From NCBI GenBank assembly GCA_023101885.1, contig JALPQD010000053.1, forward strand, positions 4,838,447 to 4,902,446: 64,000 nt of DNA, written 5' to 3'. Position 1 is the stretch's first letter. Each line of letters starts with the position of its first letter. The notes beneath the pieces were generated by a model. That model did not search any database and was not told where the DNA came from. It worked only from the letters and a program-made list of their open reading frames with translations. Below, one piece after another: positions 22,272 through 33,650 of this stretch. The stretch is from Typhlomys cinereus (lineage: Eukaryota > Chordata > Mammalia > Rodentia > Platacanthomyidae). Position numbers and translations under genes: made by a program.

Positions 22272-22560
22272 GGGTTGGGGAGATGGCCTCAGATTAAAGC
22301 CTTTGCTTCACAAGGAAAAAGACCTGAATTTAGATCGCAGATCCCATGTGAAAATGCCAGGTGGAAATGGTGTTGGCCTGCACTTTCTGCCCCGGAAGAC
22401 ATAGCCTGGGAAACCTCAGAGCAAGGCAGTAAGGGAGTAGATCAATTCAGGATTCAGGATGATTCCTTAATACTCCATAGGCACACAAATTCAAATGCCC
22501 TCTTGTACACACTTCCAGTCCCTGTCACCCAGGTTAAAATAAGAAAGAGCACAAAAGTCT
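22272..22560 (+). repeat. Old DIP-like SINE (sense)
   Basis: Starts GGTTGGGGAGATGGCCTCAG with a tRNA-like head, then CCCATGTGAAAATGCCAGG and a body ending CAAATGCCCTCTTGTACACA. It lies just right of the RPL34 pseudogene. Confidence 0.75.
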
Positions 22561-22879
22561 TAAGTATTTTCCCTTACAATTTTCTCTTTTTGCAGTATAA
22601 AAGCTTTATTCATCATACCATCTTTTAATCTGCTTCTTGGAGACATTCCTGGAGGGCAGGCTCTTCTTTTGGTCTGCACGGGTAAGCAAATGACCTAGCT
22701 GGCTTGATCGACAAGTCCATGCCCTGCCCATTAATTATATATCTCTCCACTTAGGTCTGCAGTCAACATCTAGGCTCTCTATTTTGACGTACTGGTCCAT
22801 TTACCTCTTCCTATCAATTTGTGACACCTACAATTTTCCCTTCTCCTAACATCTTTGACTGGGATTGATTTCAGGGTTG

Positions 22880-23440
22880 TCTCAATTTCACAAAAGTAGA
22901 TTGTACTTATCTCTTCTGTTACCTTAGAATAATCTTATAACACTTATAAAATGTATTTGAGTGTTATAATTCATAAAATTTATATTCCTATGACACTTAT
23001 GAAATATGAACTTTAAACGAGTATCGAGTACCTATAAATACATTTTGATCCAGTGCATTTCCATGGCCATTTTTTTAACCATACTTCAAGTTTCAAATTG
23101 GTGTTCTGTTTAATTTCATCTTCTTTTGAAATCAATCTTAAAAAAATATTCTAGTAAATTGACAAATTTATTATTATTCACATTACTCTAACATCATAAA
23201 ACCCTCATCCTATTTCTAATATTAGTGGCTTGTGATTTTCCTCCTTTTGTTTCTGATCTACTACCAGAAAATTGCTTATTTCATTAGCTTGTTCATTTAA
23301 TTAGGTTTGCATTTTTTGATCTTTATTACTGATTTTTTGCTTTTTTATTTAATAAATTTCTGTTATTTCCTCTTTTCCTTTGTTTGGTTTTAATCTATTC
23401 TTCTGCCCTCTTGAATTAGATGGTTGGCCTTTCTTCTTTT
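22880..23440 (-). repeat. Possible antisense L1 ORF2 remnant
   Basis: T-rich sequence with GATCTTTATTACTGATTTTT and TTTTAATCTATTCTTCTGCC resembles antisense L1 ORF2. Heavily decayed. Confidence 0.35.
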
Positions 23441-23864
23441 TCAGTAAGAACACTTGGGAACGGTTAGATGCTATTTTGTTCACCTTCTGCTAGTCTAGTA
23501 TACTCTTTCCTCAACAGGCCTGGGCCATTCATTCTAGGATTCCCTATGGATACCCAAAGCTGCACTTCCTCAACTCCCTTACGTAAACTGCCTCAGTGTT
23601 TGCATAGAACTTACATATGTTATGTCCTGTCCTCCTGTATGGTCTCCACTATCTCTAGATGGTTTATAGTGCATGAAAATAGCTGCTACACCATATTGTC
23701 TATGGAACAATGACAAGAAAAGTTCTGTTCAAGACAGAAAAAGTCCCTGTTCAAGATAGATAAAGTCCCATCCCCTTGAACTCCCACCCAGTTGTTTGAC
23801 TCTGCGGAAGCGGTGCTATGGAGAGGTGCTACTCTGTGACTAGCTGCTCATATTCTTTTTTCTT

Positions 23865-24110
23865 TGTGTGTGTGGCACATGCATGTGTGCATGTGTGTGT
23901 GTGTATGTGTGCGCATGTGTATGAGTGTGCATGAGAGCTTAGATTGCTATACTCCCATTGCTTTGTTCTAGGCTTTCCCAGGCTCCAAGGCCAGAGATGT
24001 AGGACACCATCTCTGCCTGGTATTTTTTACTCAGGATCTGGAATTCGAATTTAGGACCTTCTGTTTGGGAGGCAGAAGACTTAATACTTTAGCTATCTCT
24101 GCACCCCTAT
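23865..24110 (-). repeat. Old DIP-like SINE
   Basis: TG/CATG array at left, GGCTTTCCCAGGCTCCAAGG in the body, and AATACTTTAGCTATCTCTGC at the head end. Strongly diverged. Confidence 0.65.
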
Positions 24111-25129
24111 TTTCTGTCTTAAGTGTGATTTTGACCTATGGTTAGCAGAGGTGCCTTTTCACCAGAAGGTAAGTGAAGATGAATCAATATCCTTGTCATT
24201 TCACCAGAGCTAGATAGTATGCACCTTTCTTTACCCTCCCTTCTTCTCCCTTCCCGAGTCTGCATTCCTTCTGACTGTGTACCCTCTATAGGTTTGGGTT
24301 AGCACTCTTAGGCTCAAGTTGTTACCACCTCTCCTCAAGGACTTTAAGGTCTGAGATCAAAGATGACAATGTCTGAAGCTATCAACCTCTTGCCAAGATT
24401 GACAGGGGCTCCCCTGTCTGCCTCAGGTACACTGACGCATCCTTCTAATCTCAGTCCTGAGTGTACTTTATTTCTGTAGTAGTTTACTTTCTTGAATGCT
24501 AAGCCATGCTCTAAATGGTCTATTTACATACCTGTCTGCTGTGTATGAGCACTTAAAAACATGTCTAATTTATTTAGAAGGGTTTTCAGGTTAGTTTGCC
24601 CTCTTTGATAGGATTTTCAGTATCTTCCCCTTACTAAGCATCTTATTGTATAGCAATAATAGCATTTGTGACTTGTTTGTACTTCTTTATATCCTCTGAG
24701 AATCTTGACATTCCCTCTTAATGGTACCTTGGTCAATATTTCAGTTCTATCCGTTGCTAGGCTACCATTTGCTGAGATCAGTCAAATCTTGCCATAACCA
24801 TGGAATTAAACCCAGTCTAAAATCATTGTATCCAGCATAATTTCTCTTTTTAAAAGTTTGCTTTGGAAGTAATCTTTTAGCATTCCATTGCTGAGACTAC
24901 AACTACTTATATATTCCCTGGCTGAACAAAAATGAACTCATTGCACAGGTCAGTACACTGAGACACAGAAAATTAACTCCAAGCATGAGAACATGCTGAA
25001 CTTCTAATCAAGCAATAGTTCCCATTACTACACAATGATTTTATAGATTTTAGATTTAGATTTCTGACTTAGGAAATGTAGTTGAACATAGCACCTGTGG
25101 ATTTTTGATACACAGCAGGCAACTTTCAC

Positions 25130-25337
25130 ACTTAGTGTGTGTGTATGTGTATACAAGGGGACATATGAATGTCCAAGTGTTGCTCTACCTCCTTATTACT
25201 TTGCTCTGGAATTTCCCAGGTTCTACCTTCCAGGGTCAGAAATGCAATCTGCTACTATATCCGCACAGTATTTTTTGCTTAGTATCTAGGGTTTCATACT
25301 CAGGGCCTTTTGCTTGGGAGCCATCTCCTTAGCATGT
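25130..25337 (-). repeat. Old DIP-like SINE, partly deleted
   Basis: Shows the TGCTCTGGAATTTCCCAGG and CTTCCAGGGTCAGAAATGCA modules of the older subfamily and ends GCCATCTCCTTAGC. It is about 250 bp from exon C, close enough to affect alignment of that intron end. Confidence 0.7.
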
Positions 25338-25592
25338 TTGGAGGCATTTTGTGTGCTCAATATAGCCAGATAACAGCACCTTTTAAATCCTGAGTGCTTT
25401 TTCTGTCCGTTGCTATCGCAACAAATGAAAGCAATCCAGTCTTTGCTTACTGAAAATTTATAAGCATGTACAGCAAGCAATAGAAGTTGGAGTAGTTAAT
25501 GTTCTTTGGAGTCTACATCATACTTCGTGACTTCCTCACTCTTACAACTCGGCGAAGAAGGAAAGGACATTTGCCGCAGATGGCCAGCTTAC

Positions 25593-25690
25593 CCTTCCCA
25601 CTTCCACGAGGTTGGTCACCATGATTATGCTGGCTGTGTTTTCATGCCACACCATCCTCCAGAAGTCGTAGATGGTCTCCTGCATGGGCC
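25593..25690 (-). CDS. PTPRM: PTPRM exon C: D1-domain exon (98 nt)
   Basis: Internal coding exon completing Gly from exon B and then encoding 32 residues: [14 protein letters not shown] followed by [18 protein letters not shown]. The FWRMVW and IIMVTNLVE segments are two consecutive conserved motifs in the core of the first PTP domain, upstream of the WPD loop and the HCSAGxGR active-site loop. Those lie in exons beyond the left edge. The acceptor is TGCTGCAG at the intron end (CAG at 25691-25693); the donor is GTAAGC from 25592. The exon ends in phase 0. The HENTASII wording fits PTPRM better than PTPRK or PTPRT as I recall them. An alignment would settle the paralogue. The flanking sequence shows no other coding signal. 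Confidence 0.94.
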
Positions 25691-25699
25691 CTGCAGCAA

Positions 25700-28100
25700 A
25701 ACAAAACAGAGATGGTGTTTTTCATTGTTAAGCCTGCAATTAGAGTTTAGCTAGGACTCCAAATACTCCACTGGACCTGCATGTAGATCCTCCACCTTCA
25801 GACGGCTCATGCTCTGTAGTTTTCTATGCAGAAAGGCACTTTTTCTAAAGCTGCACCTACAGGAGTCTCTAGTCCTTCACTCTTGGTTGAATTTTTACAC
25901 ATTGTCAAATGTTATCTGCATTGGAGTTCCTCTTACTCCTCTTAAACTACTACCGTGAAAGAAATTTATTTTCCCATCATTTAGCTATTTATCTCCATAA
26001 TACTCAAGAGTGAGATTTTAAAAAATGGATAACATTACTCTTTCTGCTAACAATTGGCAGATATCCCAGGGAAGTGGTATACAGAATGAAATGAGCCTCT
26101 ATAGGAAAAATGGCCTTTCCTCGTTTCTAATATTTTTCTTATTTGGTGCCATCTGTCAAATGAATCCTATTTTTTTTTCCGTGCCTGACTTCTAAAGTGA
26201 GAGGGAAGTTAAGAGTTTTAAGCAGTTGCACTTCTGTCTGAACAGAAAGATACTCGGCAGAACATGGCCAGAGATCAACTTCCTTAGCTCTCGGGATATG
26301 AGCAGTCTTCCTGTGGCTGGGCAAAAACAACAAAAAGTATGAATCTTTAGGGGAATATTATAAAAGACTACTGAGATTATCAGGTGCAAAAAGCTGAATT
26401 TAAAATTTCTCTCCATCCAAACTTAAAATGCAACACAAATTTCATAGCTCTGCATATTTGAAGTCAGAAATCTAAAAATATAAATGTTCAAGATAAGTAG
26501 AAATGCTAGTAAGTGAGGAAATGCAACTTCAAAGGCTGAGAGAGTCACGTGTTACATGGAGAATTACATAGATACACACCCAATGCAGAATTTACCACCC
26601 TTTGGTGCTACAGCATCTTGACATGTGCAGATCATTAGGTTTGTAGCTGCAATGTTTGATTTTGAGGTTTGTTCTCTTTGTCTGTCTGCCTTGCTCTCCC
26701 TCTCTCTCTCTCATTCTTTCTCTCTTTCTCTTCCTCTCTCTCCCTCTCTGTATGATTTGAAACAAGTGCTTAGTCTCTGTGACCCTTTTGTGACTTCCTT
26801 AGGTATAGCTTATTAAATGAACAGCTCTCGATGTTATATGAGAATTCTTGGGAATACTGTCACATTTTAATAACATTAACAGGAAGAAGACATGGTGAAT
26901 TTATTGATATCATTAATGTCCATCCCCGTGCCTGGGTCTGGAACTGAGCAAGAGTAGTGTGCCCAGGAGTCTCTTGATCACCCCCATTCCTCTCGACCAA
27001 TCAGCAGTAGATCGTGGTACAGTTCTGCTTCCTGCTCTTCTGTTTGTGCCTTGGCACATTTCCTGTCATCCTCCCTTGCTACTCTGATAGAACAGCCCGA
27101 TTCCACTGCAAAAACCGACTCAGTTTCCTGATGTTCTCTTCGTCTGATCCCTTTGGCGATAGGATCACACACCACTTCCCACAAAGACACACTAGCTACC
27201 TCTGTTTATTTCCTTGGCAGGTGCATGTCCTTTTCCTGACCTGGAGCTGAAGAGTTCAGTGACTTTAGTCTAAGGCTACAGAAAAGATGAGTAAGCATTG
27301 GATACCATCCATCACTACGTTTCTGGCTGGCACAGTTTGGTTCACTATGTACTTAACAACTTGGAACTTCTTCATGGGGAAAATCTTGCACTTAGTCTTA
27401 TCTTTGTAAAAACATAGTCTCACTGATGTGACTCCTGAAACTGAGATGTGGCCTTTCCTAGGTATGCAGATTGTGTCAACTAGTCTGAAACATCAAGAGA
27501 CAGCACTGATGGCCTTGGCTACAATGGATGAGGCGAGGGTTCTGGCATCTTGGACAGCAAGTTCCTCAAAAAAAGGCCAGCCTTCCTCTTGGGGACCTCA
27601 GGACCCTTCCTGGGACAGTCTAGGCCAAGAGTCCTGTTTTGTGCCCTTCTCAGGAGAAACCCCATGATTACTTAGTTTGAGTCTCCTGTGGAGGGGGCAT
27701 GCTGTACTTCCTTATAAAATGCTTAGTCCTAGCAGAAGCTCTGTGAACAAGTGAGTGGATGAGAAGGCTGCATACACAGCCACACTAATATATAATGTGT
27801 GATTTTCCGCCTCAATTTATTGCTCTAAGATCAATTTTAAGGCCTTCTTTTAGGCAGGGAACACATGGCTGGTACGGTAAACTAAGCCACATACCCATGG
27901 AAGGGACCATAGGCCCTAGATGGGAACAGACTACTATGGTTTAACCATAAATACTTGGTAGCAAGCTGCCATCTAAATAATCATACTTCTCATTATACCC
28001 AAGCTCTAAACTTGGACAAGAGATGGGGTTTAATGCACAGAACCACAGCTGGTCAAAGTCCAGAGAATAAGGGACTGTAGATTGTTCAGTCCTAAATAAA
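25700..28100. other. Intron just upstream of exon C; no recognised genes
   Basis: Apart from the CT tract, no repeat or frame is identifiable. The 27.0-27.7 kb frames on both strands lack motifs. Confidence 0.5.
26685..26757. repeat. CT-rich (CTCT)n tract
   Basis: Pyrimidine-rich CTCTCT/TTCT simple sequence; the open frame across it is low complexity. Confidence 0.85.
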
Positions 28101-28106
28101 GCATAC

Positions 28107-28165
<59 letters not shown>

Positions 28166-28166
28166 C
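28107..28166. repeat. (CA)n microsatellite
   Basis: CA array with one CG variant near 28138. Confidence 0.95.
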
Positions 28167-28617
28167 CTCCTCAAAGCTAAGGGAGCTTTGAAGAAGAGGG
28201 AACAGTAAGAATATAAGAGCCCCAGGGTGGAGAGGGGTGCTACCAAACACTTTCCTCTGGTCACAACAGGGCGACCACACCAAGAACTCACTGAAGCAAT
28301 TTACTAGACCTGCACAGTAGTTTACCCATGGACATGTCATCATGGACAAGGGAAAATCTCAAGAAACCTACACCCCCCTTAATAGACTATTTAAGGCTAA
28401 AGCCAGACGGGAGAATGAGACCTTCTTTGCTCAATGATTTGCCCACTGATAAGTCTTTCATACCTCAGCAAGTACTCAGGCACTAGTCAATACACGCATC
28501 CCAGATGTAACCATGCCATGCATGCAAAAAGATGTGAAAGCAGGAGAAATAAGTTTGAAGTAAGATGCCTTCCAGAAACCTGATCAGCTTTTGGTGGTTC
28601 CTTTGCACCCCCACTAG

Positions 28618-28885
<268 letters not shown>

Positions 28886-28899
28886 TTCAAAGTAGAACA

Positions 28900-29760
28900 A
28901 AAGGGGGACATGATTGGGTAGTAAAGAGTGAAACCACATAAATGTATCATGTTTATGCATGGGAGCATCAAAGAATAAAGCAATAAATAGGAACATTAAA
29001 AGAGCTAAAGAAGGAAAAATATTGCGGTGAGGCAAAAAAAATGACGTTGAGGAGCTTGAGAACTGATCATTGGGACTTCTTTCCAGTTCTTGGAAAAGGG
29101 GCATCTTCAAAAACGAGTGGGGTCCTCAGCACACTGCCTTTGAGCACTGGCCTGGAGCCGCTGGCCAGACCACTCAGCAGACTGATGTCTAAGTTTCCCG
29201 GTCAAATTTTGCTGTCAGTCTTGACTCAGCCCTGGGTATTCCTACTACCCTGTCACTCCTCTCTGTTGCACAGCAGTGCTCTTGACGGTACTGGTGGTTC
29301 ACAACCTATCTCCAAGCTCCGAGGACCAAGGAATGTCATCACCTTCTCGCCCAATTCAAAGGAAACCTGCTGATGACGTGTCGCTCAGGAACACGGCTGC
29401 CTGTACTACCTCACCACGGGAATGGGAGGGACAGTTAGGTTGTGTGGGGCTTCTAATGCTTATATAATGAAATGTGGGTCATTTTTAAAATAAGAGGAGT
29501 TTCTATTTAAATGAAAGAAAAAAGGTTGTCAATATAAATACATCTATTTCCTTTTCTTTATTTCTTGACATTGTTCAAATTGTTTCCTGATGTCTCAATA
29601 AATTATTCCTCAGAGGTACATTTCTCCTCACAAAAAAAAATTGTAAAGGAGGCTACAGAAGGAGTAAAGTGAACAACAGCTACTAGATGTGACTTTTGAG
29701 GCTCTTGGTGCTGAGTCTACAGTTGTGTTCCTGATACACAAGGACTCAAGGTTCTGAAAT
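28900..29760. other. No recognised feature
   Basis: The 110-aa frame at 29041-29373 shows no known motif. Confidence 0.45.
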
Positions 29761-29774
29761 GCCTGGAAGTTAGT

Positions 29775-29861
29775 CTCCTCCTCCTCCTCTTCCTCCTCCT
29801 CCTTCTCTTCCTCCTGCTCCTCCTCCTTCTTTTTGCATGTGTCCTTACTTTGCATATGGGT

Positions 29862-29901
<40 letters not shown>

Positions 29902-30138
29902 AAGAGGGCATTTGAGTGTGTGTGCCTACGGAGACCCAAGGGTGACATTGGGAATCATCCTGGATTGCTCTACATCCTTACTTTTTTGCTCTGGAATTTT
30001 CTGGGCTTGGCCTTCCAAAGTTAGAATTACAGGCCATCTCTGTATTTGCTTTGCCATTTTTATGTGGGATCTAGGAATCTGAACTCAGATCTTCTTGCTT
30101 GTGAGGCAAAAACTTTAACCACTGAGCCATCTCCCTAG
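29775..30138 (-). repeat. Old DIP-like SINE whose tail holds TG and CTC arrays
   Basis: GCCTGGAAGTTAGT occurs at 29761-29774 and 30138-30151, giving a 13-14 bp target duplication. Everything between is therefore one insertion: a CTC/CCT-rich array (29778-29832), a TG array (29868-29899), the AGAGGGCATTTGAGTGTGTG module, and a tRNA-like head ending GAGCCATCTCCCTAG. Confidence 0.85.
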
Positions 30139-31065
30139 CCTGGAAGTTAGTATTCTTTTCTCTATGCCTGAGTCTCCATGATCACTGGGCACTGTCAGAG
30201 TTCACAGGACATTGCCTTTCCTAACGAGGAATTAAACATGGCAGGCAAAGGACTGTGCAAAACCTCTTGAAAGTCTGAACAGGTGGGTCTGACATTTTAT
30301 TTCCACAGCTTTTGGTGGAGTGGGAGCTGCTGTAATTGCTGTGGAGGTACATTTACAGATGTTCGCACAATTGGCAAGAAGGTGATTCTCCGCAGTTGTC
30401 CTCTGGTGGGACTATAACGTTTGAAAGGCAAGCTCTAGAAATTTCAATAGTATCAGGCAAGTAATGCATTCCATTTTCTTCACAACGGTCGGCACACGCA
30501 GACCTCTGCTGAGAAGGAACTATGCAGAGGAGGCCGGGACAGAACAAGGATACAAGAAGTGCAATAAAAGCCCGACTGAAAGCTATTCAAAGATGGGCCA
30601 CATTGTGTATGATGCGTCCTCTAGTTCATGGGAAGGGAGTGAGATTAAAAATTATAATTTCTAACCTTGATGGATGACTCGCACCCTTCTTTTCTCATTC
30701 GAATTTCTATACAGCATGTTTTCCTGCTCCCCAGAGCTGCTGAGAAAGTCAAGGTCCTTTCAATGCTTACAATGGCATTTTCGAACTTTTCTTTGAAGCA
30801 AAGCATAAGCATGAATACCAATGGTATTCCAGCAAACACAGAAGAAAAATCTACCATCTTTTCAGTGCTTTCTACTTCCCAGGTCCCGTACTTACATAAA
30901 GTACTTTATGGACACTAATCATTGAATTTACAAATCGCCAGCCTAGGCAGCCAGTTTTGGTGTCCTCCCACACTCACTGGATGGTGCCAAGGCTCAGGGA
31001 AGCATGGCTGCTCAGCCATGAGATCCACGAACAGAGAAAACGAGTGTTTCTTCTTTGTCTGCTTT

Positions 31066-31158
31066 TTAGATAGGGAAGATCTTCCTATGTAGCACAGGCT
31101 GACTTCAGACTCAGCCCTGCATCAGCCTCCCGAGTGCTGGGACCAAGAAGCTGGGTTT
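31066..31158 (-). repeat. Antisense B1
   Basis: CTATGTAGCACAGGCTGACT and CAGCCTCCCGAGTGCTGGGA are the classic antisense B1 signature. Confidence 0.78.
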
Positions 31159-32224
31159 GGAAGCTGGAAATGACTCTGCCCCCGGGCCTTGGTATGAATG
31201 ACTTAGCAGTGTTCTAGGATCCTCTGATCCTCTCCTTGCCGCTCAGCCAGGCCTCCTCTGAAAACAACAAACTGGGTCCTGTCCGTGACCTGCTAGAAAT
31301 TTCTCAAAGGATGCAGAGGATAAGCGGGCTGTGTCAGGTCCTGCTCCTCACTCGGCTGCCCTGCTCCTTCACACTGGTGGGCCTGTCAGAGCCCACCTTT
31401 TACAATGGTTTCAGATTAGCAGGCAGAAAGTTACTTCCTCCTGGCCATTGTTCCAAGAAGCCCTTAATTGACACTCCCTGTGTTTGAGGATGTTTTATGT
31501 CCCTGGTGGAGCCACTGTGTTTTCCTCAGTGGCTTGCAAATAGGCTTCAAGCCTCCTGTGTATCAAACATTTTCACCAGCTCAGCACTCAAGAGTGACTT
31601 TTGAAGCTAAAGCTGTATAGTGTGCCAGGGATCCCACCAGCTACATAGGATACAAAGGCAAGCAGGCAGAATAAGCACATTCCCCACTTGCCAGAGACCT
31701 GTCATGTTCTCAGACAGAGACATAACAGATACCTTTGTATGGCAAGTGCAATGTGACCTACGACACAGGACACTGCACTTCTGAGATATGAGTAGCCCTG
31801 GAGGTGCCTGAACTCTCCCCAAGGGCATCTGCGCAGCCTTTGAAGTATTTCCCTGCTGCTACACTGGCTTTTCCAAAAGCCCTCTAGCTGAGTAGGAACC
31901 CGCATGCATCATCTTTTCTTGTACATAACAAGACCTTCCCTCTTTTCAGATGCAGCCATGGGGCACTGCCTGGGTGTAAAACGCGTTGATGTAAAACAAG
32001 GGGGGAAGAGCTGGAATCCTGAACCCAGAAGGAACGGGCTTCTGACTTTCCTTGAGATAGTTCTGTTAGTCACACTCGGCATATTAGCCACAGAGAACGG
32101 GATGCTTATGTTTGGAAGGAAACCAGAATGTCCTCTAGGATCTGCTCATTTTCTTGGATTAAAACAATGGATGAAGGCTCAAGAGTTCACTTTTAGCTTC
32201 TTTCATCTGTATAAGGCAGTTAAG

Positions 32225-32290
32225 ATATATATATATATACATACATATATACATATATTATATATAATATATATAATATAACACATATAA
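32225..32290. repeat. AT-rich simple repeat
   Basis: TATATA and TATATAATATA units. Confidence 0.92.
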
Positions 32291-33254
32291 AAACACACAT
32301 TTTAATTTCATAGATCCTCATTTTTTATCTTGGAATATATGTAATGTTTCCCACCTGAAATTAATAGATGACATGCTTAATGAAGGTTGTAGACATCAGC
32401 TGACAAGGCTCAAAGTGGGTACATAACTTCTCTGACTTTCTAAAGAGGATACATAAGAAGAATGATCTGGAGACCAGGATGGACATTGGTCAAAGCCTGG
32501 AGGAGGGGATTATATGTGTCTGGACCTTGCAGGACAGACATGTCCATGATGGGGAAGACTGAGCTGGATGGGAGGGGCAGCAGGTCCTGGCACAGGTGAC
32601 ATCCAACAGGAGTGACCAGCTGCCATTTGAGGGGGACTAGCGACTTGCATGCAGTCTTCCTGTGAGCAAACATGTCACTTAGAAGAATTATGGGTTTGGA
32701 GAAGACACATATTAAAGACATCCCCAGGAAAAGACGAGCTGTGGTGACAGATTCCATGTCCGAGCAAGGTAGAGGAGGGGCCCAGAAGAGGTGTGGTTGG
32801 TGGTCTGACTGGACCCAGCGTGGGAACTTCACCATGGAGGTTCCCACAGATACAGCTCAGCTTCAGGGAAGCTGAGGAAAGCAAGAAGGAAGGAGGGGAG
32901 ATGAACTGGCATGGTGGGCTGAGGGGAAAAGAACAGGAACTTGGCTATTACAAGACCAAGTCCAAAGATCTTGCTGAGCTCCTGCATGTTTCAGACAGAT
33001 GCCAGTGCCCCAAAGCAGAATGAGGAAATCTTTTCATAGAAAAAATCACTTACACAATAGAGGAATATGGCAGACACACTAGTAAATAACAGTAAATAAA
33101 TCATGTTCCACGCTGATTAGGAGAGACGAGACTCCTATATAATAAAGCTCATCTGGATGCTTGGTGGAGACCAGTTGCAGAAATACCCAGGTAGAGTTAA
33201 GTAGGAGTCAAAGGACACAGTAGTATGGTTTTTGAGTGATTAGCCTTTGTCATA

Positions 33255-33650
33255 GTTAGGTACAGGTGTCAACCTGACTATTGAATGTTTGAGCTCTGGA
33301 CACATTTGTGGAGAATTAGTGGTTGGGTTAAGCCCAGAGCAAACCTGCAGGAGATTGTCTGGCTGCTGAGGAAAGCCCAATCCATGGTGGATGGGACTAG
33401 GCCCTGGAATAAAATACAGAGTTGGGTTGAGAGAGTTGGCATCCTTCTGTACACTTGGTCAGATGTGCTGGTCTGGCAAGTAAGGATCATCCCTCTCTCA
33501 GCCATTACGTAGAGATGGTGTGGCCAGTTCCCTCAGCCTGGTGTTGATGCATGCTCTCCCATCAAGCTGGACTACAGACTGGACTGTCAGTAAGAAAATA
33601 AACCCTTTGTTACCGTAAGCCGTTTGATGGTCATTTATCAGCAACCATGC
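33255..33650 (+). repeat. MaLR-like LTR, copy 1 of a three-copy group
   Basis: GGTGTCAACCTGACTATTGA, GTTGGCATCCTTCTGTACAC, GCTGGTCTGGCAAGTAAGG, AATAAACCCTTTGTTACCG and TTATCAGCAACC are shared, in order, with elements at 47.35 and 60.65 kb. Confidence 0.7.

Larger units (their letters stand above)
1..25592 (-). other. PTPRM: PTPRM intron after exon C (partial, runs off left edge)
   Basis: Begins at the GTAAGC donor of exon C and continues past position 1. The next expected coding block (WPDD-type sequence, about 117 nt in related genes) was searched for by eye on the minus strand and not found, so the intron is at least 25.6 kb. It holds SINEs of two ages, MIR and MaLR remnants, an RPL34 processed pseudogene, TG microsatellites and several repeat-poor blocks, listed separately. 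Confidence 0.85.
30152..33254. other. Unassigned intron with one B1
   Basis: Several short frames on both strands (30.4, 31.2, 31.9, 32.4-32.9 kb) with no motif. AT tract at 32.2 kb. Confidence 0.45.

Noticed and set aside
1..25592. Next PTPRM exon (WPD-loop region) expected downstream
   Set aside because: Searched by eye for a minus-strand WPDD-type block and did not find it; it probably lies beyond the left edge.
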